The notes: a model not told the origin generated them from the letters alone. A DNA stretch of 64,000 bases from Iris pallida (GCA_029216955.1 JANAVB010002199.1:18467053-18531052); one strand, 5' to 3'. Shown: positions 1-11,126, numbered from the stretch's first letter. Translations and numbers: made by a program.

Positions 1-2386
1 CAACAACGAAGTCCATAGTGATGTGATTCCATTTCCACTCTGGAATGGCAAGGTTCTACATCTCCCCGCCCGGTCGCTGGTGCTCGGCTTTGACTTGCTG
101 ACAGGCCATACATTTTGACACAAAGAGCGCTACGTCCCTCTTCATGCCGTGCCACCAAAAGACAATGCGGAGGTCCTTATACATCTTGGTGCTACCAGGA
201 TGCAAAGAATATTTTGCATAATGCGCCTCCGACATTATCTCCTTTCTAAGTTCTGCGTCGTCCGGTACGCATAGCTGTCCCTTCACGCGCAACACTCCTG
301 ACTCGTCCTCTGCAAAGTCGGACGCTTTCCCTGTCGATATCAGCTTCCGCATCTTCTCCAGGTAGGGGTCGTCCTTCTGTGCAGACTTGATCCTCTCCAG
401 TAGGCTTGGTTCCACCCGCAGTTGCGCCAGTTTCACATCTCTGAAACAAACTCGGAGCTCGATGCCCATTCCTTCCAAGTCACGCAGCAGTCGATCGTTG
501 ATGCATAATGAAGCTAAGTACTTCCAGCTCAGCGCATCCGCTACCACATTTCCCTTGCCCGGCGTGTAGTCGATTGATAAGTCATAGTCTTTGATTAGTT
601 CGAGCCATCGCCTCTGTCGCAAATTCACTTCTTTCTGGGTGAAGAGATACTTGAGGCTTTTGTGGTCCGTATAAATCCTGCACGCCATGCCATAGAGATA
701 GTGACGCCACAGCTTCAATGCGAACACAATTGTCGCTAGTTCTAGGTCGTACGTGTGGTAGTTCTTCTCCTGCGGCTTCAACTGCTGGGAAGCAAAAGAT
801 ATCACCTTATCCCGCTGCATGAGCACACACCCCAAGCCCTGGCCAGAAGCATCGCTGAAGATTTGAAATCCCTCCGTCCCTTCAGGAAGAGCAAGTATCG
901 GAGCCGAAACAAGCCGTTGTTTGAGCTCCTGGAAGGAAGCTTCACAGTCGTCTGACCACTTGAATACGACTCCTTTCTGGGTGAGGCGAGTCAAAGGCGA
1001 TGCGATCTTCGCGAAGTCCTTCACGAAGCGTCGGTAGTATCCCGCCAAGCCTAGGAACCTTCGAATTTCGCTAAGTGATGCGGGCCGTTTCCAATCAGCA
1101 ACTGCCGCGACTTTCTTCGGATCGACTGCGATGCCCGCGGCGGAGATGATGTGCCCAAGGAATGAGACGTTGTTCAGCCAGAACTCGCACTTGCTCATCT
1201 TCGCGTACAACTGATTCTTTCGAAGGATTTGGAGTACCGTTCGCAGATGCTCTGCATGTTACGCTCGATCCTTCGAGTAGACGAGGATGTCGTCGATGAA
1301 GACTACTACGAACTTGTCAACGAACGGACGGAACACGCGATTCATTAGATCCATGAAGACGGCTGGAGCGTTCGTCAGACCGAACGGCATTACCAAGAAC
1401 TCGTAGTGGCCATAACGAGTGCGGAAGGCAGACTTCGGCACGTCGTCTGGCTTGACTTTGAGTTGGTGATAACCCGATCGCAGATCAATCTTTGAAAACA
1501 CCGTTGCACCTTGGAGCTGGTCGAACAAGTCGTCGATGCGGGGCAGGGGGTATTTGTTTCGGACGGTGGCTTTATTCAATTCCCGATAGTCGATGCAGAG
1601 TCGCATCGATCCATCCTTCTTCTTCTCGAACAGCACGGGCGCACCCCACGGCGAGACACTCGGACGGATAAACCCTCTGTCGAGCAATTCCTGAAGTTGT
1701 GCCTTCAATTCTTTCAATTCTGCCGGGGCCATTCTGTACGGAGCCTTCGAGATCGGCCGGGTGTCGGGGAATGTGTCGATGGTGAACTCTATTTCTCGAT
1801 CGGGCGGCATGCCGGGTAGCTCGTCTGGGAACACGTCTGGGAATTCTGCCACAACGTCGGTCTGACCCGCGTTTGCACCATCCTGTCGCATGCCTCGAAC
1901 GGAAGCTAGATAGCCTTCGCACCCGGAATGCAGCATCCGTCGAGCAGATATTGCGTAGATCACCATGCAGGTCGACGACGCCTCACCAGACGAGTAGCAG
2001 AATTCAGGCACTCCAGGTATGCGGAATGTGACCTTCTTTTCAGCGCAGTCTATGGTTGCGTTGTACGGCCCGAGCCAATCCATTCCCAGAATGACGTCAA
2101 ACTCCTTCATGTCTAGAACTATCACGTCCAGTCCGATCTTTTGATCGCCGATACAGATAATCCTGCCGGCGCAAGCTAAGTTTGTGAGAATTGGTGTCCC
2201 CAAGGGCGTGCTTATGCTAAGGTCGAGATCTAATAATATTACAGGAAATTTGTGCTCGGCGGCAAAGTCCGCTGATATAAAACTATGTGAAGCGCCTGAA
2301 TCAAATAACACACGAGCAGGCGCATTATTGAATTTTAGTATACCTGACACTACTGTATCTGATGCCAGCACTTCGTCTCGAGTCAT
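1..2386 (-). pseudogene. pol of Tekay/Del copy 1 (protease, RT, RNase H, integrase start), partial
   Basis: Reading leftward from 2386, the frame shows an aspartic protease (DSGAS motif), reverse transcriptase with [18 protein letters not shown] and the catalytic FIDD, RNase H starting at FSDAS, and an HHCC integrase zinc-binding region ending near base 56. A TAA at 1259-1261 interrupts the RT just after [11 protein letters not shown]; copy 2 has CAA (Gln) there. Otherwise the frame is open across both flanking ORFs. The integrase catalytic core lies outside the window. It would drive reverse transcription and integration of the element, but as it stands it cannot give a full-length product. 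Confidence 0.88.
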
Positions 2387-3673
2387 GGCGTAGACGCGGC
2401 CCTGAGTGTTGGGGCGACGGTCTCGGCCATTTTGCGGTGCGGGTTGAGTGGGCGGAGGAGGTCGAGGCGCCTATCCTCGATTCTCTTGATAATTTTGTTG
2501 TGGTGGAACACTGCGAGTCAGTTTGGGGTTCGTGCAATCTCGAGCGAAGTGGCCCCTTTGTCCGCAAGTGTAACATTCAACATTGCGGTAAAAGCAGTGA
2601 CGTTCAAGGTGTCCAAGTCGTCCGCAATTGGTGCACGTAAGTATCGTTTTCTCACCCTTGTAGCCGCCATTATTTGGACGCTTTGACGCGTCGTTGTTGC
2701 CTCCCGTATGGCTAGGACGTTTGTGATTGTAGTGGCGCACAACGTCGTCAGCACCGAAAGGATGCAGGTTCTCAAGGCGGAGGGCGTGATTCAGAGCCTC
2801 GCCCACGGTCTTGTACTCTGGGACCCCGATATGCACACCGATAGAGTGTCGCAGACCCACTTCGAACCGTCGCACACGGCACTCTTCAGTAGGCAGAAAC
2901 TGGCCAGCAAACTTAGACAACTTGTTGAATTCTGCGGCGTACTGTTCCACTGTCCTGCTCCCTTGCTTCAACTGCATGAATTCATTCTCCTTCGCTTGAA
3001 GAACGGCTGACGGAAGGTACTGGACTTCAAAAGCCTTGCGGAACGTGGCCCAAGAGATCGGCGCGGTGGTGTTGTCCGGTCGGATCGCTCGCTTGCGCAC
3101 GGCCCACCAGTCGTGCGCGTTCAACCGTAGTTGAAGTTGTGCGCAGGCGACTTGCTTCGACTCTTCAATGCCGAGAAGCTCGAAGTGGTCTTCCAGCTCT
3201 TCCAACCAGCCGATCGCCATGGAAGGGCCTTCGGTACCGCTGAAGGAAGTGCGGCACGCCTTCTTGAATTCTGACACTTCAAAGTTGTACTTTTTCGGTG
3301 CCGCTGGTTGACGCTCGGGCTCCTCCATATCGACTTCAATGGGTTGGATCGTCGGTACGGTAGTAGCAGGTGCGGTGACGGTAGGCGCAGTCGCAGAATT
3401 TCCGTTGGCCGCCATTGTCTGGACGATCTGCTACAGGGTATCTAACTGCTTTTGTTGAAGTTTGGCATGTGCGTCAAAGCGAGCTTCAAAGCGAGCTTCG
3501 AACTGGGCCTTTCGTTCCTGTACCTGTTGATGTCGATTCTCGGACTGGTTTCGCTGCGCCTCCATCATGCACAGCATCCTTTCGATGGTATCGTTAGAAG
3601 GTCCGGCCCGCGGACGATGCGAACTACTAGAGCCGCTTGAAGCGCTATGTTCTTGCTCGACCGTGGGTTCCAT
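2387..3673 (-). pseudogene. gag of Tekay/Del copy 1, two nonsense mutations
   Basis: The gag frame starts at ATG 3673-3671 and shows a serine-rich N terminus, a retrotransposon gag core (near FRKAFEVQYLPS) and two CCHC zinc knuckles ([14 protein letters not shown] and [14 protein letters not shown]) that bind RNA. TAG codons at 3431-3433 and 2471-2473 break the frame; copy 2 has CAG (Gln) at both places. The protein would form the virus-like particle of the element. Both lesions are C-to-T changes on the coding strand. Confidence 0.85.
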
Positions 3674-3805
3674 CACTTCTCTGATACGAAGGCAAACGCA
3701 TCAGTCATAAATTATTACGGACTCATTGTATGGAACAACTTATCTCATCGATGCGAAGTCAAAGGTTTGGAACTCTAGACGCGAGGCCAAAGGATGTAAA
3801 GCCGT

Positions 3806-3817
3806 GCTCTGATACCA
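3806..3817 (-). other. Primer-binding site (initiator tRNA-Met type), copy 1
   Basis: On the minus strand this reads TGGTATCAGAGC, three bases inside the 5' LTR. This is the usual priming sequence of plant Ty3/gypsy elements and is complementary to the 3' end of initiator tRNA-Met. Confidence 0.85.
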
Positions 3818-3820
3818 TTA

Positions 3821-5403
3821 TGTCATGCCCCGATTCCGTAGAATCGATTGTCGTCCCCCGGGCGTGATGCCGTGCGAACCTAAGTTGCGATCGCACAAGG
3901 CATAGTCATAAGGTTATCCGAAACACAACATCAAGTTAGAGTACGCAGAGAAATTGATTGGCACATTTGAAATAGAAGTAAACTTTTTCATTGATAATAA
4001 AACTTCATTTACATTGACTTCATTACATTCATTGCCGCACGGGCTACAATATGACTCGACTTACAAAATGAACGCCGATGAGATAGTCGTTCCATACATT
4101 ACACCCCTTTATACAAGCAAAAACTATTACATATTTCCACCTGCGATCGAGGGAAGCCGAGTCGCCATTGGTCTTCTTTTGTACTGAATGCGGAGTCTTC
4201 AAAAGGAATTCAGAAACAAGCCTTTACACGGACGAGGCTTCAAAAGTGTCCACGCCGTCTTGAGATTTAAGTGGCACGCCCTTCGGGATTCGGGGGTACC
4301 TACGTGGAGAGCGAGGATCAGTACATTACACTTTGTACTGGTGCGTGGCAAATTAAGTTCCAAGCTCTCATTTGGTTGAATGAGTTTATATGACTTAGTT
4401 CATGAATGTTTCTAACCATCCTAATGAATTTCATGCGAGCAATGACAAGCATAATAAAATTTACGTTGAAACTTACCGACGGCGGCCCGCGCCGCGCCTT
4501 ATGAAACTTACCATGTTCTTCCCTGTCAATTGTTATCATTTCTATACCAAGTGCAATATTTCGTGTGTTGGTCACTGGCTCCCAGAGCCATCGTGGACTC
4601 CTCTAGCTTTTGTTAGACGGGGTCCTTTCAGCGTGAGTAGCGAGCCCCGCTGCAAGTCCTCGCCTAACCCGTGCCCAGCACAGCTAATTATTTGTTTCCC
4701 TTTGTGCCCACAACGGTCCCGTGGCCTCGGGTTGCCGTACGGGGAAACGCTCACCTTGTCGACAAATTGTCCATGACCGTGCAAAGACACGTTTTTAGTT
4801 GTTAAGACATAGCCTACCTTTTCTTTGAAAACTTGTTCATTCATTCGTGTTCGTGCACTTGTATTTATCTTTTCATTCGCAACAACACTATCAGTTTTGC
4901 CTAAGAAGGGGGTCTAGTAGAGAAGGGTCAGCCACTCACCTTGAGTTTACTTCGGCGAGAGAACTTGTTGGTCGCGCTAGACGTCGCCTACGCGATTACC
5001 TGAAATCGCACAAGCAACCGATTAGAACACTGCATTATTCAAGGAGTTCGATAGGAAATGCGAGTTCGAAATGCAAGCCATGAAAAACATCAAAAACATT
5101 CACGAAAGCGCATTCAGAAAACAAAGCCAAAACCAACGCAAGCGGCGTGAAAAGCAGAGCAACGGGAGGTCTCTTCCGACTCAGCCCCAGAGTCAATCCT
5201 CGAGGCGCAACCCGCTGAATATGGGACTTGGTTCCGAAGAAGACATTTCATAACGAGGAATGGATCTTAATTCAACCGTTCCCGTTCGATCGACTCGGTC
5301 GATCCCGACCTATCGGTCCCGACCGAATCGATAGAGACAGTGTTCCTTTCTCGCGCACCCCGTGGACAGAGTACGGGGCACGATGTAGGGACGGGGCACT
5401 ACA
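3821..5403 (-). repeat. 5' LTR of Tekay/Del copy 1 (1,583 bp)
   Basis: On the plus strand it begins TGTCATGCCCC and ends CACTACA, so on its own strand it runs TG...CA. It aligns along its whole length with the left LTR of copy 2 (12087-13668) and, except for a 397-bp gap, with 18477-19661. Several ORFs of 60-124 codons inside are shared by all three LTRs only because the LTRs are copies. Confidence 0.9.
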
Positions 5404-6489
5404 CAGAGAGCCAATGGTTGATTGTTACGTGGACTTGCGGCCATAGACCGTGTTCTAATGGAAGAAAGATAAAAATTTGTATAGAAAGAAAGAGAGGAAC
5501 GAGAGTGATTAGCCATGAATTCTTCCTTCATGCATGAAGAAATTTGGAACTTAGGGTTCTCCAGATAACATTAGTTTAAAGAAAATTAGAATATTTTGGA
5601 TTAATTTTGTTATTTCCGAAACAGATCTAGATGGAAGAACGATAAGAATTTAGAGAATACTTGCAAATAAATTTGTTCTCCTAATTTTCTCTGAACCGAG
5701 TTTCAGTACTTTTCGAGATTACTGCATGCGAACGAGTTCGCTCTAGCAAAGTGCCTGAACCGAGTTTTATAATTTTGGATATTATAGCAAACAAAAGTTT
5801 ACTCCCCAAAATATTTTACAACCCACCAAGAAGGAGAAGAGGAAGAAATAATAATTAATAAATTATTATCTTTGTTGGGGTGATGAAGACAACCGTTACT
5901 CAAAGCATGATTCGTCTAATGTGATCTGCTTTCAGGAACCAGCAAGTTCTCAAAGAACTTCTGGAACGCTCGTTAGTTTGTGGTGCATCTCACAAAGGAG
6001 ACCAGGGGACTCATACCAATACGGACTAAAATACCAATACTCAAAAATAGAATTTGATATTTTAGATCATCTCATAATCAGTCCAGTTGAGTGCAGTTAT
6101 GCCTAAATTAATCCCTTTTTTTTTAGAAAAATACTCCCACATGATATCTACTTATGCCCTACCACACATCATGTACATACCTCAACACAAACTAAATATT
6201 ATATTGAGATACTCACCAATTTTATATAGCCGATGTAGGACTATCTCTCATAGTCTAAAGTCAAAAAATCCAACCCATTCGTTGAATATGAATGTGGCCG
6301 ACACTATGGGGACGTATTACCATTCAATGGCCGACACTAAAGGCAAAGTTTACTCCTCATTTATGATGTAATATTTCCCATCAGCTTCTTTCGGAATTAC
6401 AATGGGAACTTTAGGATATTGAAAATTATAAATGGAATAGTTTAGGACATTGAGCATCAATTGAGTCTAAAATTGCAAATAAGGAGCAT
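5404..6489. repeat. UGT unit A upstream segment (duplicated host DNA)
   Basis: About 1.1 kb without a credible gene. It is nearly identical to 19667-20747 (unit B) and related to 44982-46170 (unit D). It begins with CAGAG, the right-hand target duplication of the LTR element. AT-rich; presumably the original intergenic/promoter region of the UGT genes. Confidence 0.8.
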
Positions 6490-6498
6490 TAAAAAAAA

Positions 6499-7202
6499 GA
6501 AAAAAATTGAGTGGCACCTCACTTAAATGGTCTATTTATGTGGTGCATCCCACATTGTTTGCTATATGTATAAGTAGTCCCACATCTGACGAAAAACGTC
6601 ATTTTTGACGGTCAACAGGATTTGACCGATAATTTATGACGAAAATACCCTCGTCTTCTCCCAAACCCAAACCCGTTCCGCCGTTGTCGCGTCCCCACCT
6701 CCGCCCCACCGCTGCCGCGTTCATCACCACCACCACCGACTACCACCACCACCACCACTACTACTACTACCACCACCACCACCACCACCACCACCACCAT
6801 CATCACCACCACTGCCCCTGCGCCCCCGTCCCGTTCCGCCCCCCTTCGCCCCCTCCCCCGCTCCGCTCTGCCCCCCTCCGTCCCCCTCCCCCAGCAGCCA
6901 GCAGCAGCTGCAACCAGCAGCAGCGACGGCGGACAGCGGTGGTGAGGGGGGGAGGGGGGCGCTCGTCGGAGAGAAGAGGGGGGGGGCGCTCGCCGGAGAG
7001 GAGGGAGAGGGAAGAAATTGGATTCGGAGAAGAAGACGAAGAGGAAGATGGACATTTTCATCTTTTTTTTAATGGTCAAACATCGTTGACCGTCAAAAGT
7101 GACATTTTCCGTCAGATATGGAACTACTTATAAATATAACAAATAATATGGGGTGCATCTTATAAATAGCCCATCCAAATAGGATACAACTCAAATTTTT
7201 TC
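6499..7202. mobile_element. Mutator-like element 1, unit A copy (704 bp, non-autonomous)
   Basis: Flanked by the perfect 9-bp duplication TAAAAAAAA (6490-6498 and 7203-7211). The ends are long inverted repeats of roughly 130 bp: left starts GAAAAAAATTGAGTGG, right in reverse complement GAAAAAATTTGAGTTG, and the similarity continues inward to TGACGGTCAAC. The interior (about 6650-7060) is very GC-rich with CAC and purine runs and no credible gene. The 9-bp duplication and long TIRs identify a MULE. It lies about 100 bp upstream of UGT A; unit D has the empty site near 46171. Confidence 0.85.
6725..6811. repeat. CAC/CTA trinucleotide microsatellite
   Basis: Mostly (CAC)n with a few CTA units, inside MULE 1. 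The B copy (about 20983-21047) is shorter, which explains most of the length difference between the two MULE copies. Confidence 0.85.
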
Positions 7203-7299
7203 TAAAAAAAAAATATATACACTCCCTTTATGATGTTGGTATATAATATATATTGCTTTTGCTGGTTCATGATTGAGCGGGGAAAGAGAAGAGGAGAGA

Positions 7300-8244
7300 A
7301 TGGAGCAAGTGACGATAGTCATGGTGCCGTTCACTGCACAAGGACACCTCAACCAGCTCCTCCACTTCGCCATCAACCTCTCCTCCACCTACGTCGACCT
7401 CTCCGTCCACTACGCCTCCTCCGCCTCCTACATCCGTCAGGCCAAGTCGCGAGTCCAAGGACGCGACCCGGCCTCCCTCGAGAAAGTCCACTTCCACGAG
7501 CTCCCCCTCGCCCCCTTCCCATGCACCCCCCTCCCCGACCCCGGCTCCAGCTTCCCCAGCCACCTCCTCCTCTCCCTCGATGCCGCGTTGAGACTGACGA
7601 GCCCGCTGGCCGCACTGTTCCTCTCCCTCTCCGCCGGGTGCCGCCGCCTAATAGTCGTCTACGACTTCGCGATGTCCTTCGTCAGCCCGGACGTCGCCTC
7701 CTTGCCCAATGCCGAGAGCTACCGCTTCCAGGGCGTCCCCTCCCACTTCGACCTCCACAGCTTATGCCACCAGCCCAGCTTCGACGCCAGCAAGCTTAGG
7801 CAGGAGGTCCTCGACGTCATCCTCGACCCCTTCGAGGGGAGCATCGCCCCCGAAGCCATGGACTTCCTGATACGTATCTATCGCGATCACATCGCTGCGG
7901 AGGCCGGCACCTTGTTCAACAGCTGCCGGCCGGTCGAAGGCGAGTTCCTTGACCTACTGAGCGCAGCGCCGCGGTACCGCGGGAAGAAGGTGTTCGCGGT
8001 CGGGCCGCTCAATCCGCTGGCAATCGAGAGGGGACTGTCGTCGCATAAGTGCCTGGAGTGGCTGGACGAGCAGCCTCCGGCTTCGGTCCTCTACGTGTCG
8101 TTCGGGTCGACCTCCACGATGTCGGACGAGCAGATCGAGAGGCTGGCGACGGGGCTGGAGCGCAGCGGCCAGCGGTTCATCTGGGTGCTGAGGGATGCTG
8201 ATCTCGGTGACGTCTTTGCTGCCGACGACGACGTCTTCACATAA
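7300..8244 (+). pseudogene. UGT A: zeatin O-glucosyltransferase-like, truncated before the PSPG box
   Basis: Starts at ATG 7300 (MEQVTIVMVPF), aligned with the intact UGT C; the frame is open for 314 codons. It has the N-terminal acceptor domain with the catalytic histidine in QGHLNQ, the partner aspartate in VVYDFAMSF, and the start of the UDP-sugar domain (LEWLDEQPPASVLYVSFGS). Homology stops at about 8230 (FAADD) and the frame ends at TAA 8242-8244 in unrelated DNA, so about 155 residues are missing, including the whole PSPG box that binds UDP-glucose. Family members transfer glucose or xylose to hydroxyls such as that of zeatin. A product could not bind donor sugar; a dead copy is likely. 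Confidence 0.85.
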
Positions 8245-8311
8245 ACATCATTGCCGTCTTGTACTCGAGCCTCCTCATCTGTGACGCTATCCGATGATGT
8301 TTATGTGAAGA
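8234..8311. repeat. 18-bp perfect inverted repeat at the UGT A breakpoint
   Basis: The arm TCTTCACATAAACATCAT (8234-8251) recurs as its reverse complement at 8294-8311, separated by 42 bases. It sits exactly where UGT A homology ends and supplies the premature stop. It could be the end of an inserted element or a fold-back junction. Confidence 0.75.
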
Positions 8312-8409
8312 AGAGGTAGAAAATTTCTTTTCTTCTGACCCGCGTCAGAGGAGGAGAGGAAACCAGTAGCGCGGCGACGAGTGCGAGTCAGAGCTCCGGA
8401 CCGGCAAAG

Positions 8410-8668
8410 ATGACCCGTTCCCATTTTGACTCTGCAGCCAGCGAGAAGTTGAAGAAGCTGGGCACGCTGAGCAGCCCGTTATGCCTTGATGAGGACGATC
8501 CGGAAGACAATGCTGATTCAGTTTTGCCTTCCTTGGATGGTATTGATTCTGTAGATCCGTGTATAAAAGAGGAAGAGATTGGGAGCTGTAGAGTGGACCC
8601 GGAGGGAAATGAGAGATTGGAATCTGGGTCAATATGCAAGAAGCGAAAGAGAGTCGAGGATTCTGATA
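8410..8668 (+). pseudogene. Unidentified coding-like fragment (captured exon?)
   Basis: An open frame from ATG 8410 (MTRSHFDSAASEKLKKLG) with non-repetitive, acidic composition (DEDDPEDN) and a basic patch KKRKRVED resembling a nuclear localisation signal. From 8669 the frame runs into a repeat found four times in this region (R repeats), so the natural exon probably ends at or before GATAG|GT near 8668. I do not recognise the family. Its surroundings suggest a gene piece carried by a transposon. Confidence 0.4.
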
Positions 8669-8794
8669 GGTTGTCGTATCATCATTGCCGAGGGATGAGG
8701 GTCGGAGGACAATCAACTTTATCTACGACTACATAGTTTCTGCCTCGCCAGTCGAATGGCTGCAGGGACTATATGTCCTGATCACCATGTCGTA
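8669..8794. repeat. R repeat, copy 1
   Basis: First of four direct copies (also 9149, 9982, 10185) of a 105-125 bp block running from GGTTGTCGTATCATCATTG to GCTGCAGGGACTATGTCC. Copies 1 and 2 share a further extension to CACCATGTCGTA. Family unknown. Confidence 0.8.
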
Positions 8795-8823
8795 CCGTAG
8801 ATTAATACAAATGGAGCTGGAGC

Positions 8824-8949
8824 CAAAATACAGAAACCAAAATACAAAATACAGAATCCAAAATACAAAATACAGAAACCAAAATACAAAATACAGAAAC
8901 CAAAATACAAAATACAGAAACCAAAATACAAAATATAGAATCCAAAATA
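8824..8949. repeat. 21-bp minisatellite
   Basis: About six tandem copies of a 21-bp unit containing CCAAAATACAAAATACAG, with AAACC/AATCC variants. AT-rich, no coding value. Confidence 0.85.
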
Positions 8950-8981
8950 GGACCCTCTGTGAGAACGGATGGCTCAGAACA

Positions 8982-9153
8982 CAACCCAACCGGAGAGAAT
9001 ACTCTGAGAGATACATCTGAGAGGGACGTATACTCTGATAATATCTCCTCCAGCACTCAATCCCACTACTGATATAATTCTTGTAAATGTGATCTCTCAG
9101 AGTATACGTCCCTCTCAGATGGATCTCTCAGAGTATCCTCTCCGGTTGGGTTG
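8982..9153. repeat. Large fold-back: ~60-bp inverted repeat with ~53-bp loop
   Basis: The left arm starts CAACCCAACCGGAGAG (8982) and runs to about 9040; the right arm, about 9094-9153, is its reverse complement with only a few mismatches. Both arms carry ACTCTGAGAG and GAGAGGGACGTATACTC. The right arm runs directly into R repeat 2. A 22-bp piece just left of the hairpin (GAGAACGGATGGCTCAGAAC) recurs at 9790. Confidence 0.85.
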
Positions 9154-9273
9154 TCGTATCATCATTGCCGAGAGATGAGGGTCGGAGGACAGTCGACTTT
9201 ATCTACGGATACATAGTTTCTGCCTCGCCAGTCGAATGGCTGCAGGGACTATGTCCTGATCACCATGTCGTAG
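9149..9273. repeat. R repeat, copy 2
   Basis: Direct copy of the block at 8669-8794, with a few substitutions. Confidence 0.8.
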
Positions 9274-9387
9274 TCCAATATAATCCAGAGATTGACACAG
9301 TTCTAATTCATATATGTAGTCCAATACAAATAGTCTAATACAAAAATAACCCAATACCAATAGTCCAATACAAATAAGTACTAATAG

Positions 9388-9660
9388 CTAATGAGAACCA
9401 TGCTGCTCACGCAAACGCTCAGTGATACGTTCACGCATCCACCTCGAAAAAGCGAGATTTTTGGCGCGAGGAGAGATGTCGTCCTTTGCAACGACTGCAT
9501 GAAGAGAACTCTCGGTCTCACTAGCTACCGGTGCTGGATGAATAGAACTTCCGGTCTCACTAGTAACCGGTGCCACTTCCTCCTCAACTGTAGGAGGAGC
9601 CACCTCAGCATTCACTGTTTTCTTCAAACGACGTGCCGCTCCTCGGGTCATGGGTGCCAT
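9388..9660 (-). CDS. Hypothetical 90-residue ORF, possible exon fragment
   Basis: A minus-strand frame from ATG 9660 to a stop at 9388. The N terminus is basic (MAPMTRGAARRLKK), followed by an acidic/Thr-Ser-rich stretch with an internal repeat (APVTSETGSSIHP, APVASETESSLHA) and a C-terminal basic helix-like segment (FSRWMRERITERLREQ). Composition looks coding, but no family is recognised and no promoter or introns are evident. It lies in the patchwork region and may be a transposon-carried exon. Confidence 0.35.
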   Translation of the reverse strand: MAPMTRGAARRLKKTVNAEVAPPTVEEEVAPVTSETGSSIHPAPVASETESSLHAVVAKDDISPRAKNLAFSRWMRERITERLREQHGSH

Positions 9661-9981
9661 CTGGTAAGATCGATAGTCACAAATAATATAATTGTAACAT
9701 AAACAAGCTAACTAAAGGAACCATCATGTAATTTGAGTACATTTTCGAAAGCCGATAAGGTATGAGAAATTCGATGTTTTCCCAAGTGTGAGAACGGATG
9801 GCTCAGAACACAATCCAGGATTCATTCAAGCATACATTAGTGTGAATCATCTATGTTCTGTACATATGGTGTAGTACATGTTCTTATCGTATCTAGTATC
9901 TGAAGAATGTAACAGAATCAAGATAAACTCACATAATGTAATACTAAGACATCATCTACTACTATATAAGATATAGTGATA
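9661..9981. other. No gene seen
   Basis: AT-rich DNA containing only the short repeat GAGAACGGATGGCTCAGAAC at about 9790, shared with 8961. Confidence 0.6.
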
Positions 9982-10090
9982 GGTTATCGTATCATCATTG
10001 CCGAGGGATGAGGGTCGGAGGACAGTCAACTTTATCTACGGTTAGATAGTTTCTGCCTCGCCAGTCGAATGGCTGCAGGGACTATGTCCT
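9982..10090. repeat. R repeat, copy 3
   Basis: Third direct copy of the 8669 block, ending at GGGACTATGTCC. Confidence 0.8.
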
Positions 10091-10184
10091 TGAGACAGTG
10101 AACATATACACCATGAATCCAAACCCCATATTCACATTTACTAATCCAAATGGATGCAGGGACTATGTCCTTGTCTCTCCGGTT

Positions 10185-10288
10185 GGTTGTCGTATCATCA
10201 TTGCTGAGGGATGAGGGTCGGATGACAGTCAACTTTATCTACGACTACATAGTTTCTGCCTCGCCAGTCGAATGGCTGCAGGGACTAT
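10185..10288. repeat. R repeat, copy 4
   Basis: Fourth direct copy of the 8669 block, ending at GCAGGGACTATAA; preceded by TCTCCGGTT as in copy 2. Confidence 0.8.
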
Positions 10289-10332
10289 AATAAGACACAA
10301 TTCACCAAACAGAACCATACTGTAGAACTCGA

Positions 10333-10397
10333 GTGTCCACGTGTCCAACAAATGGACACAAAGTGTCCGAAACCTCATGAACACACTGTATCATTGA
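10333..10397. repeat. S repeat, copy 1 (short)
   Basis: Starts GTGTCCACGTGTCCAAC and contains the small hairpin GGACACaaaGTGTCC. Longer copies lie at 10949 and 11193. Confidence 0.8.
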
Positions 10398-10403
10398 GTA
10401 TAC

Positions 10404-10927
10404 ATTAATCTATATAATATATAATGAAATGAGAAGAACTTGTGCTCGGTTATTAGGGCCTTTCTATTTTTTTTTCTTTCTCCGAAGCAATCATGAGTCA
10501 ATTTTTCTTCAAAGCTAGACCCTACTACATAGTGTTGATCGAACAACGCTGCGAAAACGATACTAATTCACTTGAAGATAATGAACTATAAACTTGTACA
10601 AAAACTAAGACAGATCAAACACATGATATATGTGATGACTACATCGTATACATAGACTTTAATATACATGTTTTGATCGCAACTTCCTTTGACGCTTTAT
10701 GACACTCTAGACTACTCTCCATATACCTCGAATAGAGGCTTGAAATCCAACACAAAGTCAAAGAAAAAATCAACCATGTTAAACCCCACAAGGTTTTAGG
10801 AACACATGGTAATTTCAATACCAATATGGATCCGGATGCCCTGGCTGTCTCCCCAACTGTGGAGTAACCCGGCCATAATGAAACTGGCTAGCATCGTGGG
10901 GAAGCCCCTCCGCACAGACATACCAAC
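10404..10927. other. No gene seen
   Basis: About 520 bp of unique-looking AT-rich sequence. Short ORFs on both strands have no recognisable domain. Confidence 0.6.
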
Positions 10928-10948
10928 CACTACCAAAATGGTTCTGTT

Positions 10949-11126
10949 TGGGGGTGTCCACGTGTCCAACAAATGGACACAAAGTGTCCAAAACCTCACG
11001 AACACACTGTATCAGTGAACACATGGCCGTAAAGTGTCTCCGTGTCCATTTTGGACACGAAAAACACCTTAATTAGGTTAGGGTTTACCTTCAGTCTCCG
11101 TGCGGTGGTGGAGGAGGAGGAGGAGG
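10949..11126. repeat. S repeat, copy 2
   Basis: Longer S copy: the GTGTCC/GGACAC hairpin part is followed by GAAAAACACCTTAATTAGG, GGGTTTACCTTC and a GGTGGTGGAGGAGG tract. The same order recurs in copy 3 about 244 bp downstream. Confidence 0.8.

Larger units (their letters stand above)
1..5403 (-). mobile_element. Ty3/gypsy Tekay/Del-type LTR retrotransposon, copy 1, cut by window edge
   Basis: Minus-strand element whose 5' LTR (3821-5403), primer-binding site, gag, protease, reverse transcriptase, RNase H and the start of integrase are present; the rest lies left of base 1. It is nearly identical to the complete copy at 12087-19661. The flank right of the LTR starts CAGAG, the same target-site duplication as in copy 2, and continues into the same host sequence, so both copies descend from one insertion event. 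Clade assignment (Tekay/Del chromovirus) comes from the pol type, the PBS and the chromodomain-like C terminus seen in copy 2. Confidence 0.9.

Noticed and set aside
4402..4776. A 124-codon ORF (and 90-codon antisense ORF) conserved at 4402, 12667 and 19057
   Set aside because: All three lie in LTRs of the same retrotransposon; similarity reflects copying of the LTR, and no domain is recognisable.
6612..7133. Overlapping 155- and 165-codon ORFs on both strands, rich in His, Val, Pro, Arg
   Set aside because: Produced by the CAC/GTG microsatellite and GC-rich filler inside a MULE; no gene-like composition.
7273..7299. Upstream in-frame extension of UGT A (similar ones at UGT B and C)
   Set aside because: The extension starts at a non-ATG codon; the ATG at MEQV aligns across all four copies.
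10928..10939. CACTACCAAAAT as the left end of the CACTA element
   Set aside because: The adjacent 3 bp (AAC) do not match AAG at the right end, no subterminal GCGACG repeats follow, and the S repeat spans this side; treated as chance.
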